A stretch of DNA of 64,000 bases from Myxococcus fulvus (lineage in GTDB: Bacteria; Myxococcota; Myxococcia; Myxococcales; Myxococcaceae). Of this stretch, positions 27,371 through 38,717 are shown piece by piece. Made by a program: the position numbers and the translations under genes. Where the stretch lies: positions 1 to 64,000 of the forward strand of contig NZ_FOIB01000002.1 in assembly GCF_900111765.1 (NCBI RefSeq). Reading direction: 5' to 3'. Below the pieces are notes generated by a model, which saw only the letters and a list, made by a program, of their open reading frames with translations, was not told the origin of the DNA and ran no database searches. Within the stretch, counting starts at the first letter, position 1. Every line of letters begins with the position of its first letter.

Positions 27371-27549
27371 GAGACACTCCTGGAATGGATGTGACAAGGA
27401 CAGATACCCACGAGGCGATTTGTCAGCGCAGGGGCCCCCTCCCGCGCGAGCTCTGACGAATATCGAGAAACCAAGAAGCAGCTCGCACCCCTTCGGAGGC
27501 AAGGCGCCTCGGGTCCACGCAGGATAGGTTTTGCCTCTGGGATGACCAT

Positions 27550-27565
27550 TCCCCTGAACAGGGGA
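27550..27565. promoter_or_regulatory. Dyad upstream of the LuxR-type gene
   Basis: TCCCC-TGAACA-GGGGA ends 13 bases before the ATG at 27579. A dyad this close to the start could be the regulator's own operator. It could also be a leader hairpin. Confidence 0.4.
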
Positions 27566-27578
27566 TAGCCTCGGGAGC

Positions 27579-28376
27579 ATGTCGGACCTCGTCACCTGGC
27601 GCGACGCACGCAATGCCTTTCGTCTGCTCGAGGAGCTCGGGCAGTTGAGTCACGACACGCTGGCGTGGCGGCGCCACCTGGTCACCGGGATGAGCGCGCT
27701 GGTGGGCGCCCAGGTCGGCATGGCGGCCGAGACTCCGGAAGCGGGACTCCTCGATGCGTCACGGCATCAGGGCAGCGTGGACCTGGGCTGGGCCACCGCG
27801 TCCGACCGCCGCGCCTGGATGCAGGTGTGTGAGCGTCAGGATGCCGCGCTGGACCCTTCCGACGCGAGAATCGCGCAGCTCGGCGTGGGCACCTTCACGG
27901 CGCCCCGGCAGGAGCTCGCGAGCGACCGGAGCTGGTATTCCTCCACCATCTTCAACGAGCACTACCGCCCCGCCCGGCTCAATCACTATCTGCTGTCGGC
28001 GCTCCACGTCCCCGAGCACCGGGCCATGCACTTCGTCTTCCTGTTCAGGGAGTCCTCCCGCGGCCCGTTCGACGCGCGGGAACGCCAGCTCATCCACCTG
28101 CTCCACGGAGAGCTGGGGCTCCTGTGGCGGAGCGCCCAGGCCTTGCGGCTCCCCAGGCGGCTCCAGCAGGTCCTGGCGCTGTTCCAGGCGGGCCACGGCG
28201 AGAAGGAGGTGGCCGAGCGGCTGGGGCTCAGCCCCTCGACGGTGCATGACTACAGCAAGGCCCTCCACAAGCGGCTGGGCGCGCGCAGCCGCACAGAGCT
28301 CCTCGCGAAGGCCCGTGCCCTGCCCCGGGCACCTCGACTGCTGCTCCAGGAGGATGACCTCCCCGCCCCGAGCTGA
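27579..28376 (+). CDS. LuxR-family transcriptional regulator
   Basis: A 265-residue regulator. The C-terminal about 60 residues form a LuxR/GerE-type helix-turn-helix (LPRRLQQVLALFQAGHGEKE, then VAERLGLSPSTVHDYSKALH with the recognition helix). The N-terminal 190 residues are alpha/beta and could be a GAF- or PAS-like sensor, but there is no receiver domain, so it is not a classical response regulator. The ligand is unknown. The gene is divergent from the Cys-rich lipoprotein gene and has a dyad just upstream of its start. It is convergent with the DUF600 gene. Confidence 0.82.
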   Translation: MSDLVTWRDARNAFRLLEELGQLSHDTLAWRRHLVTGMSALVGAQVGMAAETPEAGLLDASRHQGSVDLGWATASDRRAWMQVCERQDAALDPSDARIAQLGVGTFTAPRQELASDRSWYSSTIFNEHYRPARLNHYLLSALHVPEHRAMHFVFLFRESSRGPFDARERQLIHLLHGELGLLWRSAQALRLPRRLQQVLALFQAGHGEKEVAERLGLSPSTVHDYSKALHKRLGARSRTELLAKARALPRAPRLLLQEDDLPAPS

Positions 28377-28391
28377 GCGAGGAGGCCCGTC

Positions 28392-28724
28392 TCACTGCGC
28401 CGCCATCTCCTTGGCCACCAGGGGCGGCACTCCGTAGCGATAGTCGAAGTGGTACCTGCCCTCCGCGTCGAGTCGGAAGAGGAGCCAGGTCCACGCCTCG
28501 CGCTGCCCCGCCGGGGTGTGCTCCTGCAAGGTTTGCAGCGTCTCCAGCGCCTCCAGCGTCAGGTCCACATCGGTTCGCTGCTCGTGCAGGAAGCGATTGG
28601 CGATGTATTTCTCGGACGTCTCCCCACCCCACGCGTAGCGCTCGTAGTGCACCTCGACGCGCTCCCAGGGCTCGGGGACGGACTCCAACAGCGCTTCGAT
28701 GAACTGCTCCTGCAGCTCCAGCAT
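28392..28724 (-). CDS. DUF600 (YezG-type) immunity-like protein
   Basis: A 110-residue cytoplasmic protein that fits the YezG/DUF600 family: an N-terminal helix (LQEQFIEALLESVPEPWERV) followed by strands and an AWTWLLFRLDAEGRYHFDYRY block near the end. YezG is the antitoxin to the nuclease toxin YeeF in Bacillus, and the family is annotated as immunity proteins. No toxin gene is adjacent; neighbours are a small lipoprotein gene upstream and the convergent regulator. AGGAG lies about 6 bases before the ATG. It may be an orphan immunity gene. Confidence 0.6.
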   Translation of the reverse strand: MLELQEQFIEALLESVPEPWERVEVHYERYAWGGETSEKYIANRFLHEQRTDVDLTLEALETLQTLQEHTPAGQREAWTWLLFRLDAEGRYHFDYRYGVPPLVAKEMAAQ

Positions 28725-28768
28725 GTCCGCTCCTGTCGTCCGCGCATTGTACGTAGCGCGGGCCGTGG

Positions 28769-29116
28769 TCAGGAGCCGCTGCAGCGAATCTGGAGCGGGT
28801 GGCTCTCCAGCACCATGCACTCGCCGGAGCTGCACGTGAACAGGTCGCAGATGGCCGGGGACTGGACGCAGCGGATCTCCCGGCCCGCGCCCAGGTCGAA
28901 CCAGGCACAGGAGTAACCCTCCGGGCAGGTGAGCTCGACACCCTCGCACTCAGGCCCCAGGGCCTGGTCGCCCTTCAACGACAGGGGGGCGTGGGAGGAC
29001 GGGGACGGCTCGCCCTCGGGCCCTCGACAGCCGGCCAGGAGCACCACCGCCACGAGCCACGTCCATCCCGGAACAACCCTGCCCTGCACCCTCGAGAGAC
29101 TCTTGCTCGACGTCAT
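28769..29116 (-). CDS. Small Cys-rich lipoprotein
   Basis: A 115-residue predicted lipoprotein (lipobox LLAGC). The mature part has seven cysteines in a span of about 60 residues (for example ECEGVELTCPEGYSC and CDLFTCSSGEC), so it is probably disulfide-bonded. No family recognised. It lies 44 bases upstream of the DUF600 gene on the same strand. Confidence 0.65.
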   Translation of the reverse strand: MTSSKSLSRVQGRVVPGWTWLVAVVLLAGCRGPEGEPSPSSHAPLSLKGDQALGPECEGVELTCPEGYSCAWFDLGAGREIRCVQSPAICDLFTCSSGECMVLESHPLQIRCSGS

Positions 29117-29327
29117 GCGCGTCGCGGAAGCAAGACAGACGCCAGCAACGAACTCCGGCCGGAAGCCGCCGCCCACGTCCGGAGCGCAACACGAACGTCA
29201 CATCGCCCCGTGTCCGGCCACTTGGAAATCCACGACCCCCGCCGCCCCCTCTCAGTTTTCCGAGGCACCACGACGTCGAGGACCCGCCCCCAGAGCCTCG
29301 CGGCCCTGAGGGCGGAGCCGTGCCCGC

Positions 29328-29609
29328 TCACTCGCAGAGGAAGGCGTACTCGTGGGAGTACTGCGTCACCACACCGGACTGGGTGATGTAGCCCTGGCAG
29401 TCCCCGTGCACCGCGCCCGCCCAGCGCGTCCGGGCGGCGTCGTAGTAGTACGTCCGGTGGAAACCCTGGCGCCCCCCACCCGGCTGCTCGGAGCGCTGCT
29501 CCACCGCGGCCGTGGTCTCCGGAGCAACACCCTCCTCCATCTCCGCCGGTCCACCACAAGCGCCGAGCAGCAACGCGGAGAATCCAATCACCCAACGAGA
29601 CAGCGTCAT
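29328..29609 (-). CDS. Small lipoprotein of unknown function
   Basis: A 93-residue predicted lipoprotein (lipobox LLGAC). The C-terminal half reads GFHRTYYYDAARTRWAGA, then HGDCQGYITQSG and HEYAFLC, resembling small secreted proteins of actinobacteria and myxobacteria with one disulfide. Function unknown. It is divergent from the LRR-like gene at 29793. Confidence 0.6.
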   Translation of the reverse strand: MTLSRWVIGFSALLLGACGGPAEMEEGVAPETTAAVEQRSEQPGGGRQGFHRTYYYDAARTRWAGAVHGDCQGYITQSGVVTQYSHEYAFLCE

Positions 29610-29697
29610 CCAGGGCCCCTTGTCGTGAGAACTGTGTCGAAGTTGCAGTAACAACGATATCGAGTCCGGGTCCGCCCCGTCTACCCGGAGAGGGCCG

Positions 29698-29735
29698 TGA
29701 AACACGGGTGAAGCGTGTGCGAGCGGACTGTTTCA
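29698..29735. promoter_or_regulatory. Shared 20-bp motif, copy 1 (with TGAAAC/GTTTCA dyad)
   Basis: TGAAACACGGGTGAAGCGTG at 29698-29717 matches 36868-36887 at 19 of 20 positions. The first six bases have their complement GTTTCA at 29730-29735. It lies in the divergent region between the small lipoprotein and the LRR-like gene. Confidence 0.5.
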
Positions 29736-29792
29736 AGCGAGGGCGCGACCTACACTGGGGCCACTCCACCCTGTCCTCGGATTCGCTCGCAC

Positions 29793-31334
29793 ATGAAGCC
29801 CACCGTTGGAGACATCTTCGTCGTCTACACCCCTCGGCTCGCGGCCTACACCGCGATGCAAGTCACCGCGTTGAAGCAGGAGGGGAAGGACGAGCTGGCC
29901 TGTGTGCTGTCCCTGGATTGGGTGGGGCCCGAGCTCCCGGACGCTGCGGCGGTGGCGGCGATGAAGCCCATCGTCTTCAACTTCTTCTTCTGGAAGGAGC
30001 ACCACGTCCACGTCTGGGTGCCCATCGACGTGCCGCATGGCTACGTCCACGTGGGCAACCGGCCGCCGCTCCTCACCGAGAAGAGCGTCAGCTACAGCCA
30101 GTGGCCTTCGGGGAGCACCGTCTTCAGCCAGCGCCGGTGGGAGACCATTCCCCAGGCCACCCGGGACCTCTTCAAACAGACGGTCGCCCAGGAGGACCGC
30201 AGCGAGCTGGTGACGCTGGGCGGCTTGGAGCTGCGCCGCACGACCCAGCGGCTCGACACGGATCGGCTCTCTGCCGTCTCCGACCTGGCGGTGTTCGAGG
30301 CGCTGCCCATCCTGACGTCGGTCAACGCGGATGCACCTGTCCCAGGGTTGTTCGAGTTCATCCGGCGCAGGCCCTTCGTCTATGAGTCCCACGTGACGAA
30401 CCACGGCCAGCGCGTGGTGGACGTGCGCGGGGCGCGGCTGACCCGATTCGGGCTCGACGTCACGGGGGTCGAGGAGGTGTATCTCAACGACGAGCTGGAG
30501 ACGCTGTCGCTGCTGGGAGAGGCCTCGCCCGGGCTGAGGATCCACGCCGAGGCGGACGGGCGCTGGCTGCACCTGCACACGAAGGACACCGCCTGGGCCT
30601 GGTCCGGGCTGGACGCGCTGGACGAGCTGCACGTGCACTCGTTCCGGGAGCTGGATGCCGCGCGCATCGTCCGCCGCTTCCCCAAGCTGACGGAGCTGCG
30701 GGCCTCAGGCGCTCCGGGCAACCTGCGCAACACGGCGGAGCTGGGCGCGCTCACCGGGCTTTGCGTGCTCATGTTCAACGAGGTGTTCGGCATGTCACCC
30801 GAGGAGTTCCCCGGACCGGAGCGCTTCCCCGACCTGGGGCGGCTGTGGCTCACGAGCCTGCCCGCCGACGTCGCCGCCAGCGTGAAGAAGGGTTACAAGG
30901 CCGCCGCCCAGCGGGGCGTGGATGTGTCGGTGCGACAGCCGCGCAAGCCCGAGTGGCTGGCGGAGAACCTGGACAATCCCTTCCGCCACTGGGACGGCGA
31001 GGACAACATCCCCCCGGCCAAGGCGAAGAAGGCGGCGGCGCTGTATCGCCAGGCGCGCTCGGCCGCGCTCGCGGCCACCACCGAGCACGGCGGCTCACCG
31101 TCCGCGCTCGTCTCCGCGCTCACCCCTGTCGTCAGGGACTACACCGAGGGCTTCAACAAGCTGGATGCCCGCGGCGCCTTCATCTTCACCGTGGAGCGCG
31201 AGCACATCCACGACGCGCTGATGGGCATCTTCGACGCCGTGGACGAGAAGCTGCGGGCCGCGGGCAACGCCTCCGTCGTCCCCCTGGACCGCAACGCGCT
31301 CGTGACGGTGATGGACTCGGTTCGCGACTTTTAG
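29793..31334 (+). CDS. Leucine-rich-repeat-like protein of unknown function
   Basis: A 513-residue cytoplasmic protein. Residues about 1-170 are a distinct alpha/beta domain (MKPTVGDIFVVYTPRLAAY and on). The middle part, about 200-370, shows irregular leucine-rich repeats (LDALDELHVHSF, FPKLTELRASG, LGALTGLCVLMFNEVFG). The C-terminal part contains an RQPRKPEWLAENLDNPFRHW block and a regular helical region ending DSVRDF. Similar proteins are sometimes annotated gliding motility protein without experimental basis I can point to. The ATG start at 29793 is chosen because the open stretch upstream is not conserved in style. Confidence 0.7.
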   Translation: MKPTVGDIFVVYTPRLAAYTAMQVTALKQEGKDELACVLSLDWVGPELPDAAAVAAMKPIVFNFFFWKEHHVHVWVPIDVPHGYVHVGNRPPLLTEKSVSYSQWPSGSTVFSQRRWETIPQATRDLFKQTVAQEDRSELVTLGGLELRRTTQRLDTDRLSAVSDLAVFEALPILTSVNADAPVPGLFEFIRRRPFVYESHVTNHGQRVVDVRGARLTRFGLDVTGVEEVYLNDELETLSLLGEASPGLRIHAEADGRWLHLHTKDTAWAWSGLDALDELHVHSFRELDAARIVRRFPKLTELRASGAPGNLRNTAELGALTGLCVLMFNEVFGMSPEEFPGPERFPDLGRLWLTSLPADVAASVKKGYKAAAQRGVDVSVRQPRKPEWLAENLDNPFRHWDGEDNIPPAKAKKAAALYRQARSAALAATTEHGGSPSALVSALTPVVRDYTEGFNKLDARGAFIFTVEREHIHDALMGIFDAVDEKLRAAGNASVVPLDRNALVTVMDSVRDF

Positions 31335-31461
31335 CGGGTCCTGGCACCTGACCGGTTCTCCATGATTTTCTGTCTTTTCACCTTAGACGCCGTGCACGTA
31401 ATGGGAGGCACGCCCAGGAAGGCCTCGGGGCACCCCATCCGTCGCGGCAAAGGGAGACGAC

Positions 31462-34071
31462 ATGAAGAGGGCAGCATGGAGAACGACAGCCAGCAGCGGT
31501 CTGCTGATGCTGGGTTTGATGGTCACAGGGAGCACCGGCTGTTCCAGCGGTGACGGGGCGTCACCAGCGACCCACCTGGGCGCCAAGACGGGCTCCCTGG
31601 TGACCGGACCGGACCTGGTCATCACCCACATGGTGGTCCCGCCGAGCTTCCGCGCCACCAACTACCCCTACGCGCAGGCGCCGAAGGCGAAGGTCACCGT
31701 CTGCAACCAGGGCACCGACTACAGCGACTCCACGGAGGTCCGGCTCTACGTCTCCATGGATGACGTGCTGACGCCCGGCGGGCCCAGCGCGCCGCCCGTT
31801 CCCGTCACCGACCAGGCGCAGGCCGGCAACGCCTGGGTGCCGCACCTCTACCCCACCCAGTGCGCCACCGTCTCCACCGACATCTGGCCCAACCTGCCCC
31901 CGGACGCGAATGGCCTCCAGGGGGCCTACTACTTCGGCGCCATCGTCGACGAGTACGAGAACGTCTCGGAGACGCGCGAGGACAACAACACGTTCATCCA
32001 CGGCCTGGTCGGCATCGGCGACAAGCCGGACCTCGTCATCACCGACATGAACGTGCCGCCCAGCCTCAACACCGGCTGGCCCCCGCCTTCGCAGCCCGTG
32101 ACGGGCACGGTGACGGTGTGCAACCAGGGCACGCAGGACAGCTCGTCGACGCAGGTGCGGCTGTACCTGTCCATGGATGACGCGCTGACGGCCATGGGGC
32201 CCAATCCCCCGATGGACCAGTCCCCGCTGGGCTTCGTCCCCGTGCCCTCGCTCTTCGCCGGGCGCTGCATGACGGTGTCCACCCAGCTCACGCCCCAACT
32301 GCCTCCGGACGCGCAGGGCAACCATGGTGCCTACTACGTCGGCGCCATCGTCGACGAGGACGCGAACGTCCAGGAGCTGCGCGAGGACAACAACGCGTTC
32401 ATCGAGGGCCTCGTCGGCGTCGGCACCAGGCCCGACCTCGTCATCACCCACATGGTGGTGCCGCCGAGCCTCCGCGGCAACAGCGGATACCCTTCGTCGC
32501 AGCAGCCGAAGGCCTCGGTGACGGTGTGCAACCAGGGCACTCAGCCCAGCACGTCGACGCAGGTGCAGCTCTATCTCTCCATGGACGACGTGCTGACCGC
32601 CATGGGTCCCAACCCGCCGCCCCATCCCCCGATGGACCAGTCCCCGCTGGGCTTCGTCTCCGTGCCCTCGCTCTACCCCGGACGCTGCGCCACCGTGTCC
32701 ACCCCGCTCGCGTTCACCCTGCCTCCGTTGGCCCAGGGCCTCGAGGGGGCGTACTACGTCGGCGGCATCGTCGATGAGCAGGACAACGAGCTGGAGCTGC
32801 GCGAGGACAACAACGCCTTCATCCACGGCCTCGTCGGCTTCGGACTCCAGGCAGACCTCGTCATCACCCACATGGAGGTGCCGCCCAGCCTGCGCACCAG
32901 CAGCTACCCCTCCTCGCAGTCGCCGAAGGCGAAGGTCACCGTCTGCAACCAGGGCACCGACTACAGCGACTCCACGGAGGTCCGGCTCTACATCTCCATG
33001 GACGACAAGCTGACCGCCATGGGCCCCAGCATGCCGCCCTACCCCGTCACCGACCAGACGCAGGCCGGCAACGCCTGGGTACCCCACCTCTACCCCACCC
33101 AATGCGTCACCGTCTCCACCGACATCTGGCCCAACCGGCCTCCGGACGCGCAGGGCAATGAGGGCGCGTACTTCATCGGCGCCATCGTCGACGAGTACGA
33201 GAACGTCCAGGAGCTGCGCGAGGACAACAACGCCTTCATCCACGGCCTCGTCGGCATCGGCGACAGGCCGGACCTCGTCATCACCGACATGAGCGTGCCG
33301 CCCAGCCTCTACACCGGCTGGCCTTCTCCTCCTCAGCCCGCGACGGGCACGGTGACGGTGTGCAACCAGGGCACGCAGGACAGCTCGTCGACGCAGGTGC
33401 GGCTGTACCTGTCCATGGATGACGCGCTGACGGCCATGGGGCCCAACTCGCCGCCCTATGCTCCGATGCGCCAGTCCCCGCTGGGCTTCGTCTCCGTCCC
33501 GAACCTGATGGCAGGTGCCTGCACGACGGTCCCCGCCTCCCTCCATCCCCAACTGCCGCCGGACGCCTACAACGTCGAGGGTGCCTACTACGTGGGCGCC
33601 ATCGTCGACGAGGACGCGTACGTCCAGGAGCTGCGCGAGGACAACAACAGCTTCATCAAGGGGCTCGTCGGCGTCGGCAACAAGGCGGACCTGGTGGTCA
33701 CCGCGCTGACGGGGCCCTCCTTCGTCCGGATGGGGACCTCCTTCTCCGCCACGGTGACGGTCTGCAACCAGGGCACCCAAGCCAGCGACCCGAGCAGCGT
33801 GTACCTCTACACCTCGCTCGGCACGGTGCTCACCCCGGATTCGGTGCAGCCCGCGCCGGACCAGTTCCTCCTCGGGGTCGCGAACCTCAACTCGCTGAAC
33901 CCGAACAGCTGCAGCACCCAGCCGCTGACCGTGTCGGCCACCCTCCCGCCCAGCGCGATGGGACTGGCCGGCGCCTACCACCTGGGCGCCTACGCCGACG
34001 CCAGCGAGTCAGTGGTCGAGCTGCGTGAGGACAACAACACCCGCGTCACCGGGCTCATCGTCACCCCGTAG
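31462..34071 (+). CDS. CARDB repeat surface lipoprotein
   Basis: An 869-residue lipoprotein (lipobox GSTGC) made almost entirely of six CARDB (cell-adhesion-related) beta-sandwich repeats of about 140 residues. Each begins P/ADLVITxMxVPPS, continues VTVCNQGTxxS and ends LREDNNxFIxGLVG. Repeat pairs 1/4 and 2/5 are nearly identical, consistent with duplication of a three-repeat block. AAAGGGAG precedes the start. CARDB domains bind other proteins or sugars on cell surfaces. It is monocistronic and convergent with the RCC1/MopE gene, with a bidirectional terminator between. Confidence 0.85.
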   Translation: MKRAAWRTTASSGLLMLGLMVTGSTGCSSGDGASPATHLGAKTGSLVTGPDLVITHMVVPPSFRATNYPYAQAPKAKVTVCNQGTDYSDSTEVRLYVSMDDVLTPGGPSAPPVPVTDQAQAGNAWVPHLYPTQCATVSTDIWPNLPPDANGLQGAYYFGAIVDEYENVSETREDNNTFIHGLVGIGDKPDLVITDMNVPPSLNTGWPPPSQPVTGTVTVCNQGTQDSSSTQVRLYLSMDDALTAMGPNPPMDQSPLGFVPVPSLFAGRCMTVSTQLTPQLPPDAQGNHGAYYVGAIVDEDANVQELREDNNAFIEGLVGVGTRPDLVITHMVVPPSLRGNSGYPSSQQPKASVTVCNQGTQPSTSTQVQLYLSMDDVLTAMGPNPPPHPPMDQSPLGFVSVPSLYPGRCATVSTPLAFTLPPLAQGLEGAYYVGGIVDEQDNELELREDNNAFIHGLVGFGLQADLVITHMEVPPSLRTSSYPSSQSPKAKVTVCNQGTDYSDSTEVRLYISMDDKLTAMGPSMPPYPVTDQTQAGNAWVPHLYPTQCVTVSTDIWPNRPPDAQGNEGAYFIGAIVDEYENVQELREDNNAFIHGLVGIGDRPDLVITDMSVPPSLYTGWPSPPQPATGTVTVCNQGTQDSSSTQVRLYLSMDDALTAMGPNSPPYAPMRQSPLGFVSVPNLMAGACTTVPASLHPQLPPDAYNVEGAYYVGAIVDEDAYVQELREDNNSFIKGLVGVGNKADLVVTALTGPSFVRMGTSFSATVTVCNQGTQASDPSSVYLYTSLGTVLTPDSVQPAPDQFLLGVANLNSLNPNSCSTQPLTVSATLPPSAMGLAGAYHLGAYADASESVVELREDNNTRVTGLIVTP

Positions 34072-34089
34072 CGCGCGGCACTGAAGCAC

Positions 34090-34122
34090 CGCCGGGCATC
34101 CCACGACACGGGATGCCCGGCG
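34090..34122. terminator. Bidirectional terminator hairpin
   Basis: CGCCGGGCATCCC and GGGATGCCCGGCG form a perfect 13-bp stem with a 7-base loop, in the gap between two convergent genes. Confidence 0.7.
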
Positions 34123-34133
34123 GGCGGTCTCAC

Positions 34134-36767
<2,634 letters not shown>

Positions 36768-36867
36768 GAGAGCCACTCCTGATACACCTCGGCCCTCCCG
36801 AGACCGGGGTATCCGTGGGGGAATCAAGACATGGGAGGGCTGCTTACCGTAACTCAGGTATCAACAA

Positions 36868-36919
36868 TGAAACACGGGTGAGGCGTGACACCTGGCTGGT
36901 GCCATCACCCGCAGTTTCA
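36868..36919. promoter_or_regulatory. Shared 20-bp motif, copy 2
   Basis: TGAAACACGGGTGAGGCGTG at 36868-36887 differs from the copy at 29698 by one base, and a GTTTCA follows at 36914-36919. It lies upstream of the RCC1/MopE gene. Confidence 0.5.
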
Positions 36920-36947
36920 AATGACCCGGTCGGCCGCGAGCAGCGCG

Positions 36948-37844
36948 CTATTTGGCCGAGAGGACTTCCGCCGGGATGGGCTCCAGCGGAACCATGACGA
37001 AGCGCTGCGCGGAGTCCACGGAGACCACGCCCTTGGCGATGGTGGCCATCTCCCCCGCGACGCGGCGCCAGCGCCCCTCCTCGACGAGGAACTCGCCGCG
37101 CCCCACATAGGACATCTCCATGGTGGCGGGGATGGGCTTGGCCAGCGCGGGGTTCTCGTAGCGGCCGGCGTGGCGCTCCGCGACGGTGAAGTCGATGACG
37201 GCCACCGTGGTGCCCTCGGCCTCGCGCTCCAGGGACACCAGCTCCACGCGGTTGATGGTGTCGCTCTCGCCGTTCCAGTTCTTCCCCATGTCGACCAGGT
37301 CGGCGCTGTGGGTCCACACGTCCCCCACGGACACCGGGCGCGACGGCAGCTCCACCATGAAGGCCACCAGGTTGCGGTGCTCGCGCTTCAAGTCGCTGGT
37401 GACCAGCCCCGACGGCGTGAGGGTGGCTCGAATCTGCACGCTGCCCTCCATGGCCTTCAGCTGTCGGGCCAGCTCCTTGGCCTCCTTCGACGCGCGCTTC
37501 GTCTTGGGAATCTCCATCTTCGTCACCACCACCCGCGCGGCCACGTCACCCGAGGGCTTCGGGGACAGCACGAGCGCCAAGGCGGACTGGGTCGGCTGCG
37601 CCATCTCGAACAGCTTCTTGCGCTTGCCGGCGGGCTCACCTCGCAGCCGGACGCCGGAGATGTCCACCTTCATGGTGCTCGACTTCGGGGACATGCTCTC
37701 CGCCGTGTACACATAGCCGAGCGACGACGGTGGCACCTTCCAGCGGAGCGTCACCGGCGCGCTGCCCGCCGCGACCGCCATCCCTGGCACCAGCAGGGAC
37801 AAGGCGAACAGCAAAGTGACGCGGCGTTCCAGGCGCATGGGCAT
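36948..37844 (-). CDS. Exported protein of unknown function
   Basis: A 298-residue protein with a Sec signal peptide (MPMRLERRVTLLFALSLLVP, cleaved near AVA-AG). The mature part is beta-rich with a charged helix in the middle (KTKRASKEAKELARQLKAME) and no cysteines. Strand pattern and length recall the DUF6263-like group, but I cannot confirm it. Gene borders: RCC1/MopE gene downstream on the same strand, DUF3142 gene divergent upstream. Confidence 0.65.
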   Translation of the reverse strand: MPMRLERRVTLLFALSLLVPGMAVAAGSAPVTLRWKVPPSSLGYVYTAESMSPKSSTMKVDISGVRLRGEPAGKRKKLFEMAQPTQSALALVLSPKPSGDVAARVVVTKMEIPKTKRASKEAKELARQLKAMEGSVQIRATLTPSGLVTSDLKREHRNLVAFMVELPSRPVSVGDVWTHSADLVDMGKNWNGESDTINRVELVSLEREAEGTTVAVIDFTVAERHAGRYENPALAKPIPATMEMSYVGRGEFLVEEGRWRRVAGEMATIAKGVVSVDSAQRFVMVPLEPIPAEVLSAK

Positions 37845-37976
37845 GGCGCCATCATCAAGCGTCCGCCGGTGTGAGCGATAGTCCTCCCCGGCTGGCATTG
37901 GTATTGCTCTCCATGACAGGGACGCGGTCCCACGGCCGCGCCTGCCCGTCATTCCCCCATCCCTCCCGAGGCCTCA

Positions 37977-38717
37977 ATGCCACGCCGTGGCAGTCTCGCC
38001 ACCCTGCTCCTGGGTCTGGTGGTGTCGTGTCCCCACCCGTCGCCGCCTCCCCTCGCCCCCCGCGTCGTCCTGTGGGCGTGGGAGCGCCCCGAGGACCTGA
38101 GCTTCCTCACGGACCCCGCCGTCGAGGTCTCCGTCCTGCTGGCGACACTCGAGCTGCGTGCGTCGCGCTGGCACACCTACTCGCGCCAGCAGCCCCTCCG
38201 GCTTCCGGCCGGCATGCGTCCTCGCGGCACCATCCGTCTGGAGATGCGCGACGGCGCCTCGCTGGCGCACTACTCGCCGTCCCAGCTGCGCGCGGTGGCC
38301 CAGCGCCTGGTCGACCTGGCGCGCGCCCGGGACGTGTCCGTGCTCCAGCTCGACTTCGACGCCCGCGAGTCGGAGCAGACGGCGTATCTGGCGCTGCTGC
38401 GCCAGACGCGTGAGCTGTTGGGCGCCTCGCGCCGCTTGTCCATCACCGGGCTGGCCTCGTGGTGCGTGGAGGGGAGCTGGTTGGCGCGGGCCCCCGTGGA
38501 CGAGGTCGTCCCCCAATTGTTCCGCATGGGCCCCGAGGGGCCGACGTGGCGCGCCCGGTTCGCGCGCGGCCGGGCCTCGCCGTGTGGCCGCAGCGTGGGC
38601 CTCGCGCTCGACGAGCGGCACCGCGCGCCCCCCGGCGTGAACACGCTCTACCTCTTCAACCCCCAGCCCTGGACGGCGGAAGCACTCGCCCAGGCCATGA
38701 CGGACCTCACGCCATGA
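37977..38717 (+). CDS. DUF3142 lipoprotein
   Basis: A 246-residue predicted lipoprotein (lipobox LVVSC). The body fits the DUF3142 family: VVLWAWERPEDLSFL at the start, then VLQLDFDARESEQ and LSITGLASWCV, suggesting a TIM-barrel-like glycoside-hydrolase-type fold with an Asp-rich strand. Function is unknown in general. Its stop codon overlaps the next start as ATGA, so the next gene is translationally coupled. Confidence 0.75.
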   Translation: MPRRGSLATLLLGLVVSCPHPSPPPLAPRVVLWAWERPEDLSFLTDPAVEVSVLLATLELRASRWHTYSRQQPLRLPAGMRPRGTIRLEMRDGASLAHYSPSQLRAVAQRLVDLARARDVSVLQLDFDARESEQTAYLALLRQTRELLGASRRLSITGLASWCVEGSWLARAPVDEVVPQLFRMGPEGPTWRARFARGRASPCGRSVGLALDERHRAPPGVNTLYLFNPQPWTAEALAQAMTDLTP

